From contig NC_092875.1 of assembly GCF_028372415.1 (NCBI RefSeq), positions 33,746,817 through 33,810,816 on the forward strand: 64,000 bases of DNA, read 5' to 3'. Under the pieces are notes generated by a model. The model ran no database searches and was not told the origin of the DNA. It saw only the letters and a list, made by a program, of their open reading frames with translations. Below are positions 36,641 to 47,093 of this stretch, piece after piece. Positions within the stretch are counted from its first letter, which is position 1; each line of letters opens with the position of its first letter. The DNA is from Notamacropus eugenii (Eukaryota; Chordata; Mammalia; Diprotodontia; Macropodidae). The position numbers and the translations under genes are program-made.

Positions 36641-36904
36641 ACACCAGAAGTCCAAGTCTCTCTTTTTACAGGTCTAAAGCAGGGTAGTGACTTACCCAAG
36701 ATAGAGCAGAGCTGGGACTCAGACCTAGGTCTTGTGAACCCCCAATCTGTCATTCATTCTGGTGTTCTCATACTCAGCTATAACCTAAACTCAGACCCAG
36801 GTCATACACATTGTTTTGGAGTTGGGTTGGGAGAAAGGAGCATGGAAAGAGCAGATAGACATCGATGGGTTGGAATCTATATTGCAGATACCTCTACATT
36901 ATAT

Positions 36905-37155
36905 TTTTCCTGAAACCCCACCCCTCTTTCTTTCTGGGGCACCACCATCTTTCAAATTCCTCTAAGGTCTCACCTTCCTCTTTCATTATCACTGACTCTT
37001 CTCTGAACTGAAACTATCCTCTCCAGTTGCCAGTGATCTCAACTGCCAATCTCAGCAATGGTATATTCCATATCTTATCCCTCCTTGACCTTCCTGTAGC
37101 CTTGGGCTCTGTTGACTACCCTCTCCCTCTAGATCCTTACTTCCTCCTTTTGGGG
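36905..37155 (+). mobile_element. L2 ORF2 remnant
   Basis: 'cttgaccttcctgtagcctt' and 'gggctctgttgactaccctc' correspond to the L2 reverse transcriptase block LDLSAAFDTVDH, here decayed to about LDLPVALGSVDY. No long frame survives. Confidence 0.5.
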
Positions 37156-37655
37156 TTGCTGAAAATAAAATATTAAAAATTCTTCTATTAGCACACTTTG
37201 GAAACCTAAAAAAGGAAATTTTCTATCCTATTCTAAAAATCTCACTGAAGAATCTGCATTGTTAAAAATATAAAAATACAATATCATCTGATTCCTCTGC
37301 AAGAATAACTATTTAGCATCGGGGAACGTGGACATTTATTAGGTGAATTTCAACAGCAACCTTTGCTTAACTGATGAATGGGATTGAAGAAAGGATAGCT
37401 GACATCTACACTGCCCTTCAAGATAAACAAAGTACTTTGTATACACTAACTTGTCTGAAAAATGAATATTCTGTTTTAGTGAGGTCAACAATATATTTCT
37501 TCCATTTGGATCCGTATACCTTTGTCAAGTAGTTTTGACAGCTCTGACATTCAGATACACAACCACATATTGAAATAAATTGAAGTTAGAACCAGATCTT
37601 TGGCTGTCTTCACAAAGTGTTAAAATAAGATTTTTAAAAATGACATTCAGTCACA

Positions 37656-37703
37656 TTGTTCTCACTAAAAAATATCATGGTTGATATTTTTTAGTGAGAA
37701 CAA
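37656..37703. repeat. Perfect 22-bp-arm hairpin
   Basis: Left arm 37656-37677 (core GTTCTCACTAAAAAATATCA from 37658), loop TGGT (37678-37681), exact complementary right arm 37682-37703. No mismatches. The surrounding 37160-37905 is AT-rich with nothing else recognised. Confidence 0.95.
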
Positions 37704-37909
37704 AAAGGTTGCTTGTCCTGTCAAATAAAATATTATTTTCAAGATATTTCATCTTTATTGCAACCATTTAAAATGTCTACTTTCATGTGTTTCAAAATGT
37801 AAAATTTTGAACATTAGGACAATAGAACATGTTCATTAGAACAATAGTATATGCTTATAATTTATATGTAAGTATATATACATATATTGGAGGTATGTAC
37901 TCAAAAAAA

Positions 37910-38165
37910 TGGGAAGATTGGTGGTGAAGTGGGCAGTCTGCTGGGATTAATCAGAAAGACTCATCTTCCTGGATTCAAATATGGCTTCAGATCTGTACTA
38001 ACTGTGTGACCCTGGACATGCCACTTCACCATTTACCTCAGTTTCCTCATCTGTAAAATGAGCTGGAAAAGCAAATGGCAAACCACTCCAGCATCTTTGC
38101 CAAGAAAACCCCAAATGGGGTCACAGAGAGTCAGACATGACTGAAAAACAACTGCACAACACACA
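37910..38165 (+). repeat. MAR1-type SINE, nearly complete
   Basis: 'tcctggattcaaatatggc', 'gtgtgaccctggacatgcc', 'cctcagtttcctcatctgta', then the RTE/BovB-like tail 'ggcaaaccactccagcatct', 'aaccccaaatggggtcacag' and 'agtcagacatgactgaaaaa', ending in (CA)n. It is the best-preserved copy of this family here. Confidence 0.8.
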
Positions 38166-38199
38166 CACACAGGCACAAAACCACTTGGTCACGTTATCT

Positions 38200-38825
38200 C
38201 AAATTCCTCCCTGCCTGACTGCTTAGATTAAGGTTCTAGAACTGGAAGAGACTAGTGGGAGAGGTAGCTGCCTCTCCCTTTAAAGGGAAGCCGGTCCGGG
38301 CCACCTAGGACAGACATTTTGGGGCTGAAAGGGTTAAATCCTCCCGGGCAGGGTCTCGAGTCTGAGAGTTTGTTGATCGCTACTTACTCTGCATTTTACA
38401 GATGTCCGGTTCTCCTCCAGTAAAACAAAAAAAGAAGCGAGGGCAGTTTCATTTTTGTCTGGGGGTACCCCGCTATTACTCTCCTGGTCCCGGCTCCCAG
38501 CCCGACTCGACTCCTACTAGGCACCCGAGGAGTGTTTGCTGAGGAGGGCTCAGGATTTGATCAGGGGTGGGCAGGACCCTCAGCCCGGTCTGCAGCGTGC
38601 TCTGAGTCTGCCTCGCTGTGCCCGGGAGAGCCGCTAGCCTTATGTGATTCTGACTCAACTCTTTGGGCTCTCTGCACTGCCCCTGCCAGCCTGGAGATGG
38701 AGTTGGCATCCCGAGCTAAGAACTCAGCCTGGCCTCTACCAGCGTCTGCTAGCCCCGGGCTGGCTGAAACAGCAGTCTATACAAATTAAAGGGGATGTCG
38801 CGAAATCCGCCTATGAAGGGGCCAG
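38200..38825 (+). other. GC-elevated unique segment with small ORF
   Basis: This is the only clearly GC- and CpG-raised segment downstream of RPL6. It holds a splice-acceptor-like 'ctctgcattttacag' (ends 38400) followed by ATG at 38402 and a 46-codon frame: MSGSPPVKQKKKRGQF, then HFCLGVPRYYSPGPGSQ, closing at a TGA at 38540-38542. No donor or homology is recognised. 'attttacagatg' also occurs in SINE cores, so the acceptor may be chance. It could be a weak promoter or enhancer, a lncRNA exon or plain unique DNA. Confidence 0.3.
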
Positions 38826-38998
38826 CCAAAGAGTTACCGGGCCTGAGTTCAAATGTGACCTCTCCCACTCGATGATCCTGGGCAAGTGATTTTACTAACT
38901 CCCTTAGGCCCTCAGTTCCCTCGTTTATAAAATCAGAGAGTTCGACTAACATCTTTAAGATCCCTTATAAGTTCCAAATCTATGGTCACATGATTTTA
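38826..38998 (+). repeat. SINE
   Basis: 'gcctgagttcaaatgtgac', 'gatgatcctgggcaagtgat', 'ggccctcagttccctcgttt', tail 'taagttccaaatctatggtc'. Confidence 0.6.
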
Positions 38999-39107
38999 AG
39001 TGAAGTCAGTACCAAAACTTCAGATCTCTGGTTATCCTGTCCTTCTTTCTGTTCTGTTCTTGCCCTTTTGCGGTTCCTATCATGTACCTTAATTTTTCCG
39101 GAGACTT

Positions 39108-39275
39108 AAAAAGTCTGTCTGTCTGTCTCTCTTTGTCTCTGTCTCTGTCTCTCTCTCTCCCTCTCTCATATCTATCCATCTCTATATTTCTTCCTTTCTA
39201 ACTACCTACCTATCTGTCTGTCCTTCTATCTGCCTATCTATCCATCATCCATCTATCTACCTATCTACCTCCTGG
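39108..39275. repeat. Pyrimidine-rich microsatellite (CTGT/CTCT/CTAT)
   Basis: Tandem CTGT, then CTCT, then TATC/CTAC words, moderately diverged. 39275-39720 beyond it shows no gene. Confidence 0.75.
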
Positions 39276-39724
39276 CACATTATCTCATCATCCTCTCTGC
39301 CTGCTGTGTCATCCTCATAAACCCTGGACTGTACCATGTGCCCTGTCACTGGACCCTTCCTAGGGGGTGTTAAACTCCTTCAGCTTTAGAACTCTCACCC
39401 TTGATCTGAATTGTCCTGACTGTACCTGAGGGTATCACATGGCCTGCTCTATTTAGTCCCAGACATGGTTCACCTTTCACCTCAGCTGTTTTCTTACCAC
39501 TCATCCTCCCTGCCTGCTCCTGAATCCTCCAGACCTTCCCATTTACCCAGCTGTCATCTCTGTAACCTCCTTTTCTCTCCAATGATCCTCATTTGGCAGC
39601 TCTAGAATCATAATCAAATCTATATTGCCATTGTTACTGGCAAAGAAAATTCCAATCATTTCCCTTTGACTCCACCCACCCCTCCCTGTGACTTCCTACA
39701 TCAAAACAACAGCTCTTTCTGGCC

Positions 39725-39890
39725 ACCATTACCTTATGGTGTTAGATGGCTCTGCAGCAGAAAGTGAGACTGGTGACCTTGCACAGCCTTCCCTCACTCA
39801 AACCAAAATCAATTGCAAGTCATGTCATCATCTCCCTGATGTCATGGTCCTCTTTGAGAATGAAGGTTGTCTCCACCTATTACATAAGAA
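39725..39890 (+). repeat. LINE-tail repeat copy
   Basis: 'gcagcagaaagtgagactg', 'gtgaccttgcacagccttcc' and 'gatgtcatggtcctctttga' match 15860-16035, and 57926-58230 in reverse. Confidence 0.5.
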
Positions 39891-39924
39891 TGAAAGTTCC
39901 TTGAGGCCTGAGACTATCTCAATT

Positions 39925-40150
39925 TTTAATTTTTATTTCTAATATTTAGAATAGGGCTTGGGACGTAATAAACACTTGTTAGTGCTTATACTGATCATCA
40001 GATTGTGAGTTCCTGGAGAACAAGGATGATTTAAGCCTTTTCTTTGTATCTCCAGTGTTTAGAATAGCACCTGGCACATAGTGGTTGCATAATTAATATT
40101 TATTGACTTTGTCTCTAATAAATGCTTTTTCATTCATTCATTCATTCACT
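39925..40150 (+). mobile_element. Two L2 3' ends
   Basis: 'gggacgtaataaacacttg' at about 39960 and 'gattgtgagttcctggagaa', 'tttgtatctccagtgttt', 'gcacctggcacatagtgg' at 39990-40085. (CATT)n ends the stretch. Confidence 0.55.
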
Positions 40151-40261
40151 GAGGTAGTCAAGAAGCAAGACGTTATTATTTCTACCTTAAAGGTGAGGAA
40201 CTCAGGTTCGGCAGGCTCAAGGGACTTGATCAAGGTCATTTCCAAATGAAGTGATTAATAA

Positions 40262-40375
40262 AGCAAACAGGCAATACTATATATGTATACATGCTTACCC
40301 TTTCTTTTTCACATATACATTATATATGTAATAGGTTTTATATATTATATATGTATGTGTGTGTACACACTTATA
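40262..40375. repeat. TA/TG-rich simple DNA
   Basis: Mixed TATATG, TACA and TGTG words with no unit kept for long. Confidence 0.7.
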
Positions 40376-40379
40376 TTTG

Positions 40380-40622
40380 TCATTGTTCAATCATTTCAGT
40401 TGTATCTAACCCTTCATGACCCCATTTGGGATTTTCTTGGCAAAGATACTGGAGTGGTTTGCCACTTCCTTCTACAGCTCCTTTTACAGATGAGGAAACT
40501 GAGGCAAACAGGGTTAAGTAAATGACTTGCCCAGGGTCACACAGGTAGTAAGTGTCTAAGGTCATATTTGTACTCAAGTCCTCCTGACTCCAGGCACTCC
40601 ATCCACTGCACCATTTCATTGC
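40380..40622 (-). repeat. MAR1-type SINE
   Basis: Antisense copy: 'ccccatttgggattttcttg', 'gagtggtttgccacttcctt', 'acagatgaggaaactgaggc', 'cccagggtcacacaggtag', 'tccatccactgcaccatttc'. Confidence 0.8.
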
Positions 40623-40870
40623 CACACACACACACACACACACACGCAAAATATATCTATCTAAATATGTATGTGTGTGAGTATATAGATATATATAGAT
40701 AGATAGATCTATATACCCACACACACATATATAAATAAATGTGTGTATATATAAATACCTGTGTATGTATAGTATACTATACATATACATACATATGTAA
40801 ATGCATGTGCATATATAGTATATTAGGCATATACATACATATGTATATATACATACATACACACACATAT
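40623..40870. repeat. CA/TA compound microsatellite
   Basis: (CA)11 at 40624-40645, then about 220 bases of TATA, TATG and CACA words containing many short palindromes. Confidence 0.85.
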
Positions 40871-40924
40871 AAATGTGCCATAAATCTACCATGTACCAAG
40901 CTACCATGTTATGAGCTACATAAC

Positions 40925-41155
40925 GATAATAGTTAACATTTACGTAACAGGTTTACAAAACACTCTACATACATTATCTCATTAAATCCTTTGAGGTAGG
41001 TATTGTAATCTCCATTTTACAGATGGGGAGGTGAGCCTAGAGACAGCAAGTGACTTACACAAGGTCACTCTGGACATGAACTGCAGAGACAGAATTCCAA
41101 CTCGGATCTTCTTACTCTAAATCTGTTGCTCTTTCCACTGCCCCACAATGCCTCT
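40925..41155 (-). repeat. CORE-SINE-like repeat
   Basis: 'aacactctacatacattatc', 'ccattttacagatggggagg', 'attccaactcggatcttctt', 'ctctttccactgccccac'. Confidence 0.6.
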
Positions 41156-41164
41156 CTCTATGGA

Positions 41165-41725
41165 TAAGTTGGAGAGTGTCCAAAGGGTGGTGTATTAGTC
41201 AGTACCCTAGCACACCCAGGATGGCCTGGTAGCACAGATTCTTTGATCTGCTTTATAAAAGAAAGATAGCTTCAAAGGGGCTAACAATCCTTCTTTAATT
41301 AAACATATATAAGTCATTCACTGGTTCACTGAACGTGGAGAAAATACAGAGAAAATACAAACAGAGAAATTAGCACAAAGATCAACAGATGGGGCTCCAA
41401 CTGTCTAACAAAGTAATACAACCACCTACGTACACCACCGGATGGGGGAACACCAACAATATCCGAATGTTGGGGGGTGTCTCATAAACAGCTACTCAGA
41501 ATCCCATCCAGGGAATCGAAAGTTTCTTCTCATAAGCACAATCCCCAAAGTAAAATATCAGCCTCTCAGTATATGTAGTTTTCAACTATTAGGCTCCGAG
41601 CCAGAAGGTATCACAACCCACATGACTCAGCACAGCTGGAATTATCTGTCAGGTGTTTTCAATTTAGCCTGAGCCTAGGAAACTGAACTCCAAAAAAGAA
41701 ACAACAAAAATCTCACTTTACTTGG
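41165..41725 (-). mobile_element. Possible solo LTR
   Basis: A dense unique-looking block with an antisense AATTAAAG-type signal (41295-41305) and LTR-like length (about 0.55 kb). No internal viral region is attached. The family is not identified, and it is a fossil if real. Confidence 0.25.
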
Positions 41726-41744
41726 ACTTACAGATGGCGGTCAG

Positions 41745-42075
41745 GAAAGTGAAGGATCTGTGACTATGCAATTTGAGGATTGAAGTGATTGGACATTTTT
41801 AATCAGGAGAAGATAAGACTCAGGAGTGTCTGAGAACTGAGCGCAAGTATTTGAAGGGCTGTCCTATGGAAGAGGAGCTCGATTTTTTCTATCTTGGTCC
41901 CAAAAGGCAGAACCAGGAGCAGAGGGAAGGAAGATACGAGGCAAAATTCATCTTGATGCCAGGAAATCCTTGCAGAGAGTGAGACCATCCCAAAGTGGAA
42001 TAGGCTGCTCTGAGAGCTCCTGGGCTGGAAGAGACCTTTGGGGTCATTGAGTCACCGGGTGAGAATACTACCCTA
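41745..42075 (+). mobile_element. CR1/L3-type LINE 3' fragment
   Basis: 'agcgcaagtatttgaaggg', 'ctgtcctatggaagaggagc', 'gaataggctgctctgagagc' and 'gaagagacctttggggtc' parallel the fragment at 1-375. Confidence 0.5.
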
Positions 42076-42239
42076 TGACTGCACCCTGTCAACTTCTTTG
42101 CAGACGGCATTCTCAAGATCTGTTTTGTCCTTATAGAACAATAACTCTTAATAGAGTGTGCTCTTTGAATTGGCTTCCTCATCATGGTAATGGGTTTCTT
42201 CATTTCTTTCTTGGCTCCCAGGAGACCAAGGGTTCACAT

Positions 42240-42795
42240 CTCTGACATAGGTGGGGGTGGTGAGAATGAGCAGGAACAAAGTCTGTGTTCATGACACTGA
42301 AAGCCCTTACTTAATCCTCCTAGGACTGAACCTCTGACCTTACTGAACCTAGAAATATCAATAGCTCGGCGCTCTAAGCATATGAGGAGCACTAGGCTCA
42401 GATCTCAGCTTCTAGAATTAATTATTCAGGTCAAAGGGCCATTGCCAAATGAAGGTATGTTCAAGTAAATGGGGATGATTAGCTTGGGGGATGAGAAGAC
42501 CTAGAGGGGATATAAAACCAGTATTCTCATTTCCCCACAACAGGGATTAGTTTTCCCAAAGAGGTAACTAAGCTGCTACTGGGACCTGATTTCTCCCTGC
42601 CTCCCTCAGTTCAGTTTCTTGGTCCAAGGGAGGCTGAATCCAAAGAAGATAATTGCTACTGCATCTTTGTTGCACATCTTTGCTATTTTGTGGCTGAGTA
42701 AACCTTTTGTTAACTGTTCAATGACTTAGGAGTGTCTCATGTCACTCCACTACCAAACCTGTACTCACCAGGTCCCAGTATCAGGCTTGCCCCCA
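42240..42795 (+). mobile_element. Possible solo LTR
   Basis: The right side reads like a retroviral LTR end: 'gtggctgagtaaaccttttg', 'gtctcatgtcactccactac', 'caccaggtcccagtatcag'. No gag, pol or env remnant is seen next to it. Fossil; family and left edge uncertain. Confidence 0.35.
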
Positions 42796-43170
42796 ACATT
42801 TGGGTTAGGTGATGATTAAGATGAGTTGAGATGGCTTCAAGACTCACATTGTGACTGAGTAAGGGGAGAGGGCACTGCAAATATGGTGGAGATGGGGGTG
42901 GGTAGAGGATGGCTGAATACCACATGGTAGTATCTGGAAAATACTGCCATCAGTGCAAATAGATTCTCTGGAAATGGAAAGAGGAATTACCTAGTCTGCT
43001 TCCCTGCTCAGTAGGCTAAGGGCATTGATGCTTCTTTAGGTATGGTTCTTGAATCAGGGGATTGACAAGAAAGCAATTGATGGCTAGCCTATGGTTGTGC
43101 TAGTAAAATTCTAGGTGAAATTCAGTACCTGGGATGTAGGGGTCTTTCAGCCCTACCCAAGCCTAGGACA
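42796..43170. other. Intergenic, nothing recognised
   Basis: G/A-rich unique-looking sequence; no gene or repeat named. Confidence 0.4.
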
Positions 43171-43174
43171 TCTC

Positions 43175-43645
43175 CCAAATGATATTGTTGGATCATAGTT
43201 TTATAGCCCTTTGAGCATAGTTCCAAATTACTCTCTAGAATGATTGGATCAGTTCACAACTCCACCAACAGTGCATTCATGTCCCAGTTTTCTCAGTCCC
43301 TTGCAACATTTATCATTTTTCTTTTTTTTTTGTCACATTAACCCATCTGATAGTTGGGAGGTGGTACCTCAGAATTGTTTTAATTTGCATTCCTCTTATC
43401 AATAAAAATTTAGAGCATTTTTTCATATGACTACAGAGAGCTTCAAATTCCTTTGTTTGAAAACTGCCTTATTCATAGCTTTTGACCATTTATCAATTAG
43501 GCAATGATTTGTATTTTTTATAGATTTGACTCAATTCTCTGCATATTTGAGAAATAAGGCTATTATCAGAGATACTTGTTGCAAAACTTTGAACCCAAAA
43601 TTTTCTGCTTTGCTTTTACTTTTGATTGCATTGGGTTTGTTTGTG
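43175..43645 (-). mobile_element. L1 3' region fragment
   Basis: Antisense L1 ORF2/3'UTR text: 'gatcagttcacaactccacc', 'tgatagttgggaggtggtac', 'tttaatttgcattcctctta', 'ggctattatcagagatact'. No frame survives. Confidence 0.65.
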
Positions 43646-44067
43646 CAAAAAATTGACATCTCCTTTAGATGGAACCAAAAAAGAGTTGATTGACTTGCCT
43701 TTTCATTAGCAATGAAAATCTTAACTTGATTATGATTCTAGAGTTGGAAAGTGGTGGGGATGAGGGTAGGAAGAAGGTGTGAACACAGGTGGCAAGAAGG
43801 ATAGAATGTAAAAGAAGGTTGGGGCCAGCTAAATATAGTGGTCCATGTGATACATTCATCAATCAGTAGAGGCCCCCGTGTTGGAATTTCAGGACTGAGA
43901 AGGTAAAATTATCCAGTCAGGTTTCTGAACAGGTATAATTGCAGCAGATGATAAGGTCCAGTAGTTTGAGGAAAGTCTCTGCAAGAAGATGGATGGGAAA
44001 AAGATTCCCTGTATTGATACCTAAGGCCATTTGACTCTAAAAGAATATTAAGGCAGGAGAAGAAAAG

Positions 44068-44071
<4 letters not shown>

Positions 44072-44157
<86 letters not shown>
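44072..44157. repeat. (TA)n(CA)n compound microsatellite
   Basis: About 23 TA units pass directly into about 20 CA units, ending CACGTGTATATA. It is 135 bases upstream of the LINE at 44292. Confidence 0.95.
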
Positions 44158-44159
<2 letters not shown>

Positions 44160-44277
44160 TATATATTATCTCTTTTTCTAATAAACTTAGCAATAACTAC
44201 GAACATTTCAATATTTTTAAAAAATTCAAATAAACTCACAAACTTCTGTTATATATAGTTGTGGTTTTGCTTTTTTA

Positions 44278-47093
44278 AAAATGTCGTTGCCGGGGGGTGG
44301 AGCCAAGATGGCGGAGTAGAAAGACGCAAATACACATAGCTCAGAACCCACAACCCATACAACATCGGTATAAAGTAACTCACGGCAAATTCTGGAGCAG
44401 TGAGGCCACAGAACAGTGGAGCGAAGGAGATTTCTGTTCCAGAGGGACCTGCAAACCTCTCGCAAAAAGTCCGTCGTGCTGCAGACGCGGAGCCCAGCCC
44501 AGCCCAGACCTGCTGCGGCGGTGGCACCAAGAGGAACAGACCCGAGCAGGCTTCAGGGACGGGATCTCCAGCGGCCGCACAAGTCCCTCCACCCACAGGT
44601 GACGGGGGTCGGTGAGAGAGTCTCTTTGGCAGGTCGAGAGGGGAGTGGGGTGCCCCCATGGCTCGGGCCCCCTCGGGAGGCAGAAGCTGAGAGGCAGTGG
44701 CAGACTGGGGCTCCCAGGCGGGTAGGAGCCTGGATCCATTGTTGAAGGTCTGTGCATAAACCCCCTGAGGGAACTGAGCCTGAGAGGCGGCCCTGCCCCA
44801 ACCTGAGCACCTGAACTTAATCTCACACTGAATAGCAGCCCTGCCCCCGCCCAAAGCCCTGAGGCTGGGAAGCAGCATTTGAATCTCAGACACCAAACGC
44901 TGGCTGGGAGGATCAGGAGGCGAGGTGGGTGTGAGGAGAATATTCAGAGGTCAAGTCACTGGCTGGGAAAATGCCCAGAAAAGGGAAAAGAAATAAGACT
45001 ATAGAAGGTTACTTTCTAGGTGAACAGGCATTTCCTCCCTGCCTTTCTGATGAGGAAGAACAATGCTTACCATCAGGCAAAGACACAGAAGGCAAGGCTT
45101 CTGTGTCCCAGTCCACCCAATGGGCTCAGGCCATGGAAGAGCTCAAAAAGAATTTTGAAAATCAAGTTAGAGAGGTGGAGGAAAAGCTGGAAAGAGAAAT
45201 GAGAGACATGAAGTCAAAGCATGAACAGCAGGTCAGCGCCCAGCTAAAGGAGACCCAAAAAAATGTTGAAGAAAATAACACCTTGAAAAATAGGCTAACT
45301 CAATTGGCAAAAGAGGTTCAAGAAGCCAATGAGGAGAAGAATGCTTTCAAAAGCAGAATTAGCCAGATGGAAAAAGAGATTCAAAAGCTCACTGAAGAAA
45401 ATAGTTCTTTCAAAATTAGAATGGCACAGATGGAGGCTAATGACTTTATAAGAAAGCAAGATATCACAATACAAAACCAAAAGAATGGAAAAATGAAAGA
45501 TAATGTGAAATATCTCATTGGAAAAACAACTGACCTGGAAAATAGATCCAGGAGAGACAATTTAAAAATTATGGGTCTACCTGAAAGCCATGATCAAAAA
45601 AAGAGCTTAGACATCATCTTTCATGAAATTATCAAGGAAAACTGCCCTGAGATTCTAGAACCAGAGAGCAAAATAAGTATTCAAGGAATCCACAGATCAC
45701 TGCCTGAAAGAGATCCAAAAAGAGAAACTCCCAGGAACATTGTGGCCAAATTCCAGAGTTCCCAGGTCAAGGAGAAAATATTGCAAGCAGCTAGAAAGAA
45801 ACAATTCAAGTATTGTGGAAAAACAATCAGGATAACACAAGATCTAGCAGCTTCTACATTAAGGGATAGAAGGGAGTGGAATAGGATATTCCAGAAGTCA
45901 AAGGAACTAGGACTGAAACCAAGAATCACCTACCCAGCAAAACTGAATATAATACTTCAGGGGAAAAATTGGTCTTTCAATGAAATAGAGGACTTTCAAG
46001 CATTCTTGATGAAAAGACCAGAGCTGAAAAGAAAATTTGACTTTCAAACACAAGAATGAAGAGAACCAGGAAAAGGTGAACAGAAAAGAGAAGTCATAAG
46101 GGACTTACTAAAGTTGAACTGTTTACATTCCTACATGGAAAGACAATATTTGTAACTCTTGAAACTTTTCAGTATCTGGGTACTGGGGGGGATTACACAC
46201 ACACACACACACATGCACACACGCACACACACATAGAGACAGAGGGCACAGAGTGAATTGAAGAGGATGGGATCATATCTTAAAAAACAAATGAAATCAA
46301 GCAGTGAGAGAGAAATATATTGGGAGGAGAAAGGGAGAAATTGAATGGGGCAAATTATCTCTCACAAAAGAGGCAAGCAAAAGACTCATTAGTGGAGGGA
46401 TAAAGAGGGGAGGTGAGAGAAAAACATGAAGTCTACTCTCATCACATTCCACTAAAGGAAAGAATAAAATGCACACTCATTTTAGTATGAAAACCTATCT
46501 TACAATACAGGAAAGTGGGGGATAAGGGGATAAGCAGGGTGGGGGGGATGATAGAAGGGAGGGCATGGGGAGGAGGGTGCAATTTGAGGTCGACACTCAT
46601 GGGGAGGGATAGGATCAAAAGAGAATAGAAGTAATGGGGGACAGGATAGGATGGAGGGAAATATAGTTAGTCTTATACAACACAACTATTATGGAAGTCA
46701 TTTGCAAAACTACACAGATTTGGCCTATATTGAATTGCTTGCCTTCCAAAGGGAAGGGGTGGAGAGGGAGGGAGGTAAAGAAGTTGGAACTCAAAGTGTT
46801 AGGATCAACTGTCGAGCAATGTTCTTGCCACTAGGAAACAAGAAATATAGGTAAAGGGGTATAGAAAGCTATCTGGCCCTACAGGACAAAAGAGAAGATG
46901 GAGACAAGGGCAGAGAGGGATGATAGAAGAGAGAGCAGATTGGTCACAGGGGCAACTAGAATCCTTGGTGTTTGGGGGGGGAGGGGAGAAAAGGGGAGAA
47001 AATTTGTAACCCAAAATTTTGTGAAAATGAATGTTAAAAGTTAAATAAATAAATTTAATATGTAAAAAAAAATAAAAATAAAATGTCGTTGCC
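44278..47093 (+). mobile_element. Young ORF1-only LINE (half-L1 type) with its target duplication
   Basis: The element spans 44292-47079 between perfect 14-bp duplications AAAATGTCGTTGCC (44278-44291 and 47080-47093). Parts: a GC-rich 5'UTR (44292-44970) opening with GGAGCCAAGATGGCGGAGTA, an intact ORF1 (44971-46059), then about 1 kb of purine-rich 3' sequence with (CA)n at 46197-46230 and the ending 'aatgaatgttaaaagttaaa' plus an A-rich tail. No ORF2 or reverse transcriptase is present, and related copies in this window have the same plan. HAL1 'half-L1' elements in other mammals have this layout. It must depend on reverse transcriptase from full L1. Confidence 0.9.
44971..46059 (+). CDS. 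LINE ORF1 protein (L1 ORF1p-like)
   Basis: A 362-residue intact frame. By family it is an RNA-binding, trimerising chaperone that packages the element's RNA in the cytoplasm. Residues 1-45 are a charged head (MPRKGKRNKTIEGYFLGEQA). About 50-190 is a heptad-rich coiled coil (LTQLAKEVQEANEEKNAFKS and the like). About 195-290 is the RRM-like domain (RRDNLKIMGLPESHDQKKSL; PRNIVAKFQSSQVKEKIL). About 290-355 is the C-terminal domain (LGLKPRITYPAKLNIILQG; FLMKRPELKRKFDF). Human L1 ORF1p is 338 residues. The start has a fair Kozak context (GGAAAATGC). It is transposon-encoded and not a host gene. Confidence 0.92.
   Translation: MPRKGKRNKTIEGYFLGEQAFPPCLSDEEEQCLPSGKDTEGKASVSQSTQWAQAMEELKKNFENQVREVEEKLEREMRDMKSKHEQQVSAQLKETQKNVEENNTLKNRLTQLAKEVQEANEEKNAFKSRISQMEKEIQKLTEENSSFKIRMAQMEANDFIRKQDITIQNQKNGKMKDNVKYLIGKTTDLENRSRRDNLKIMGLPESHDQKKSLDIIFHEIIKENCPEILEPESKISIQGIHRSLPERDPKRETPRNIVAKFQSSQVKEKILQAARKKQFKYCGKTIRITQDLAASTLRDRREWNRIFQKSKELGLKPRITYPAKLNIILQGKNWSFNEIEDFQAFLMKRPELKRKFDFQTQE

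Noticed and set aside
40380-40936. 175-codon minus-strand frame rich in Tyr, Ile and Cys
   Set aside because: It joins a SINE to a CA/TA microsatellite; no biological unit.
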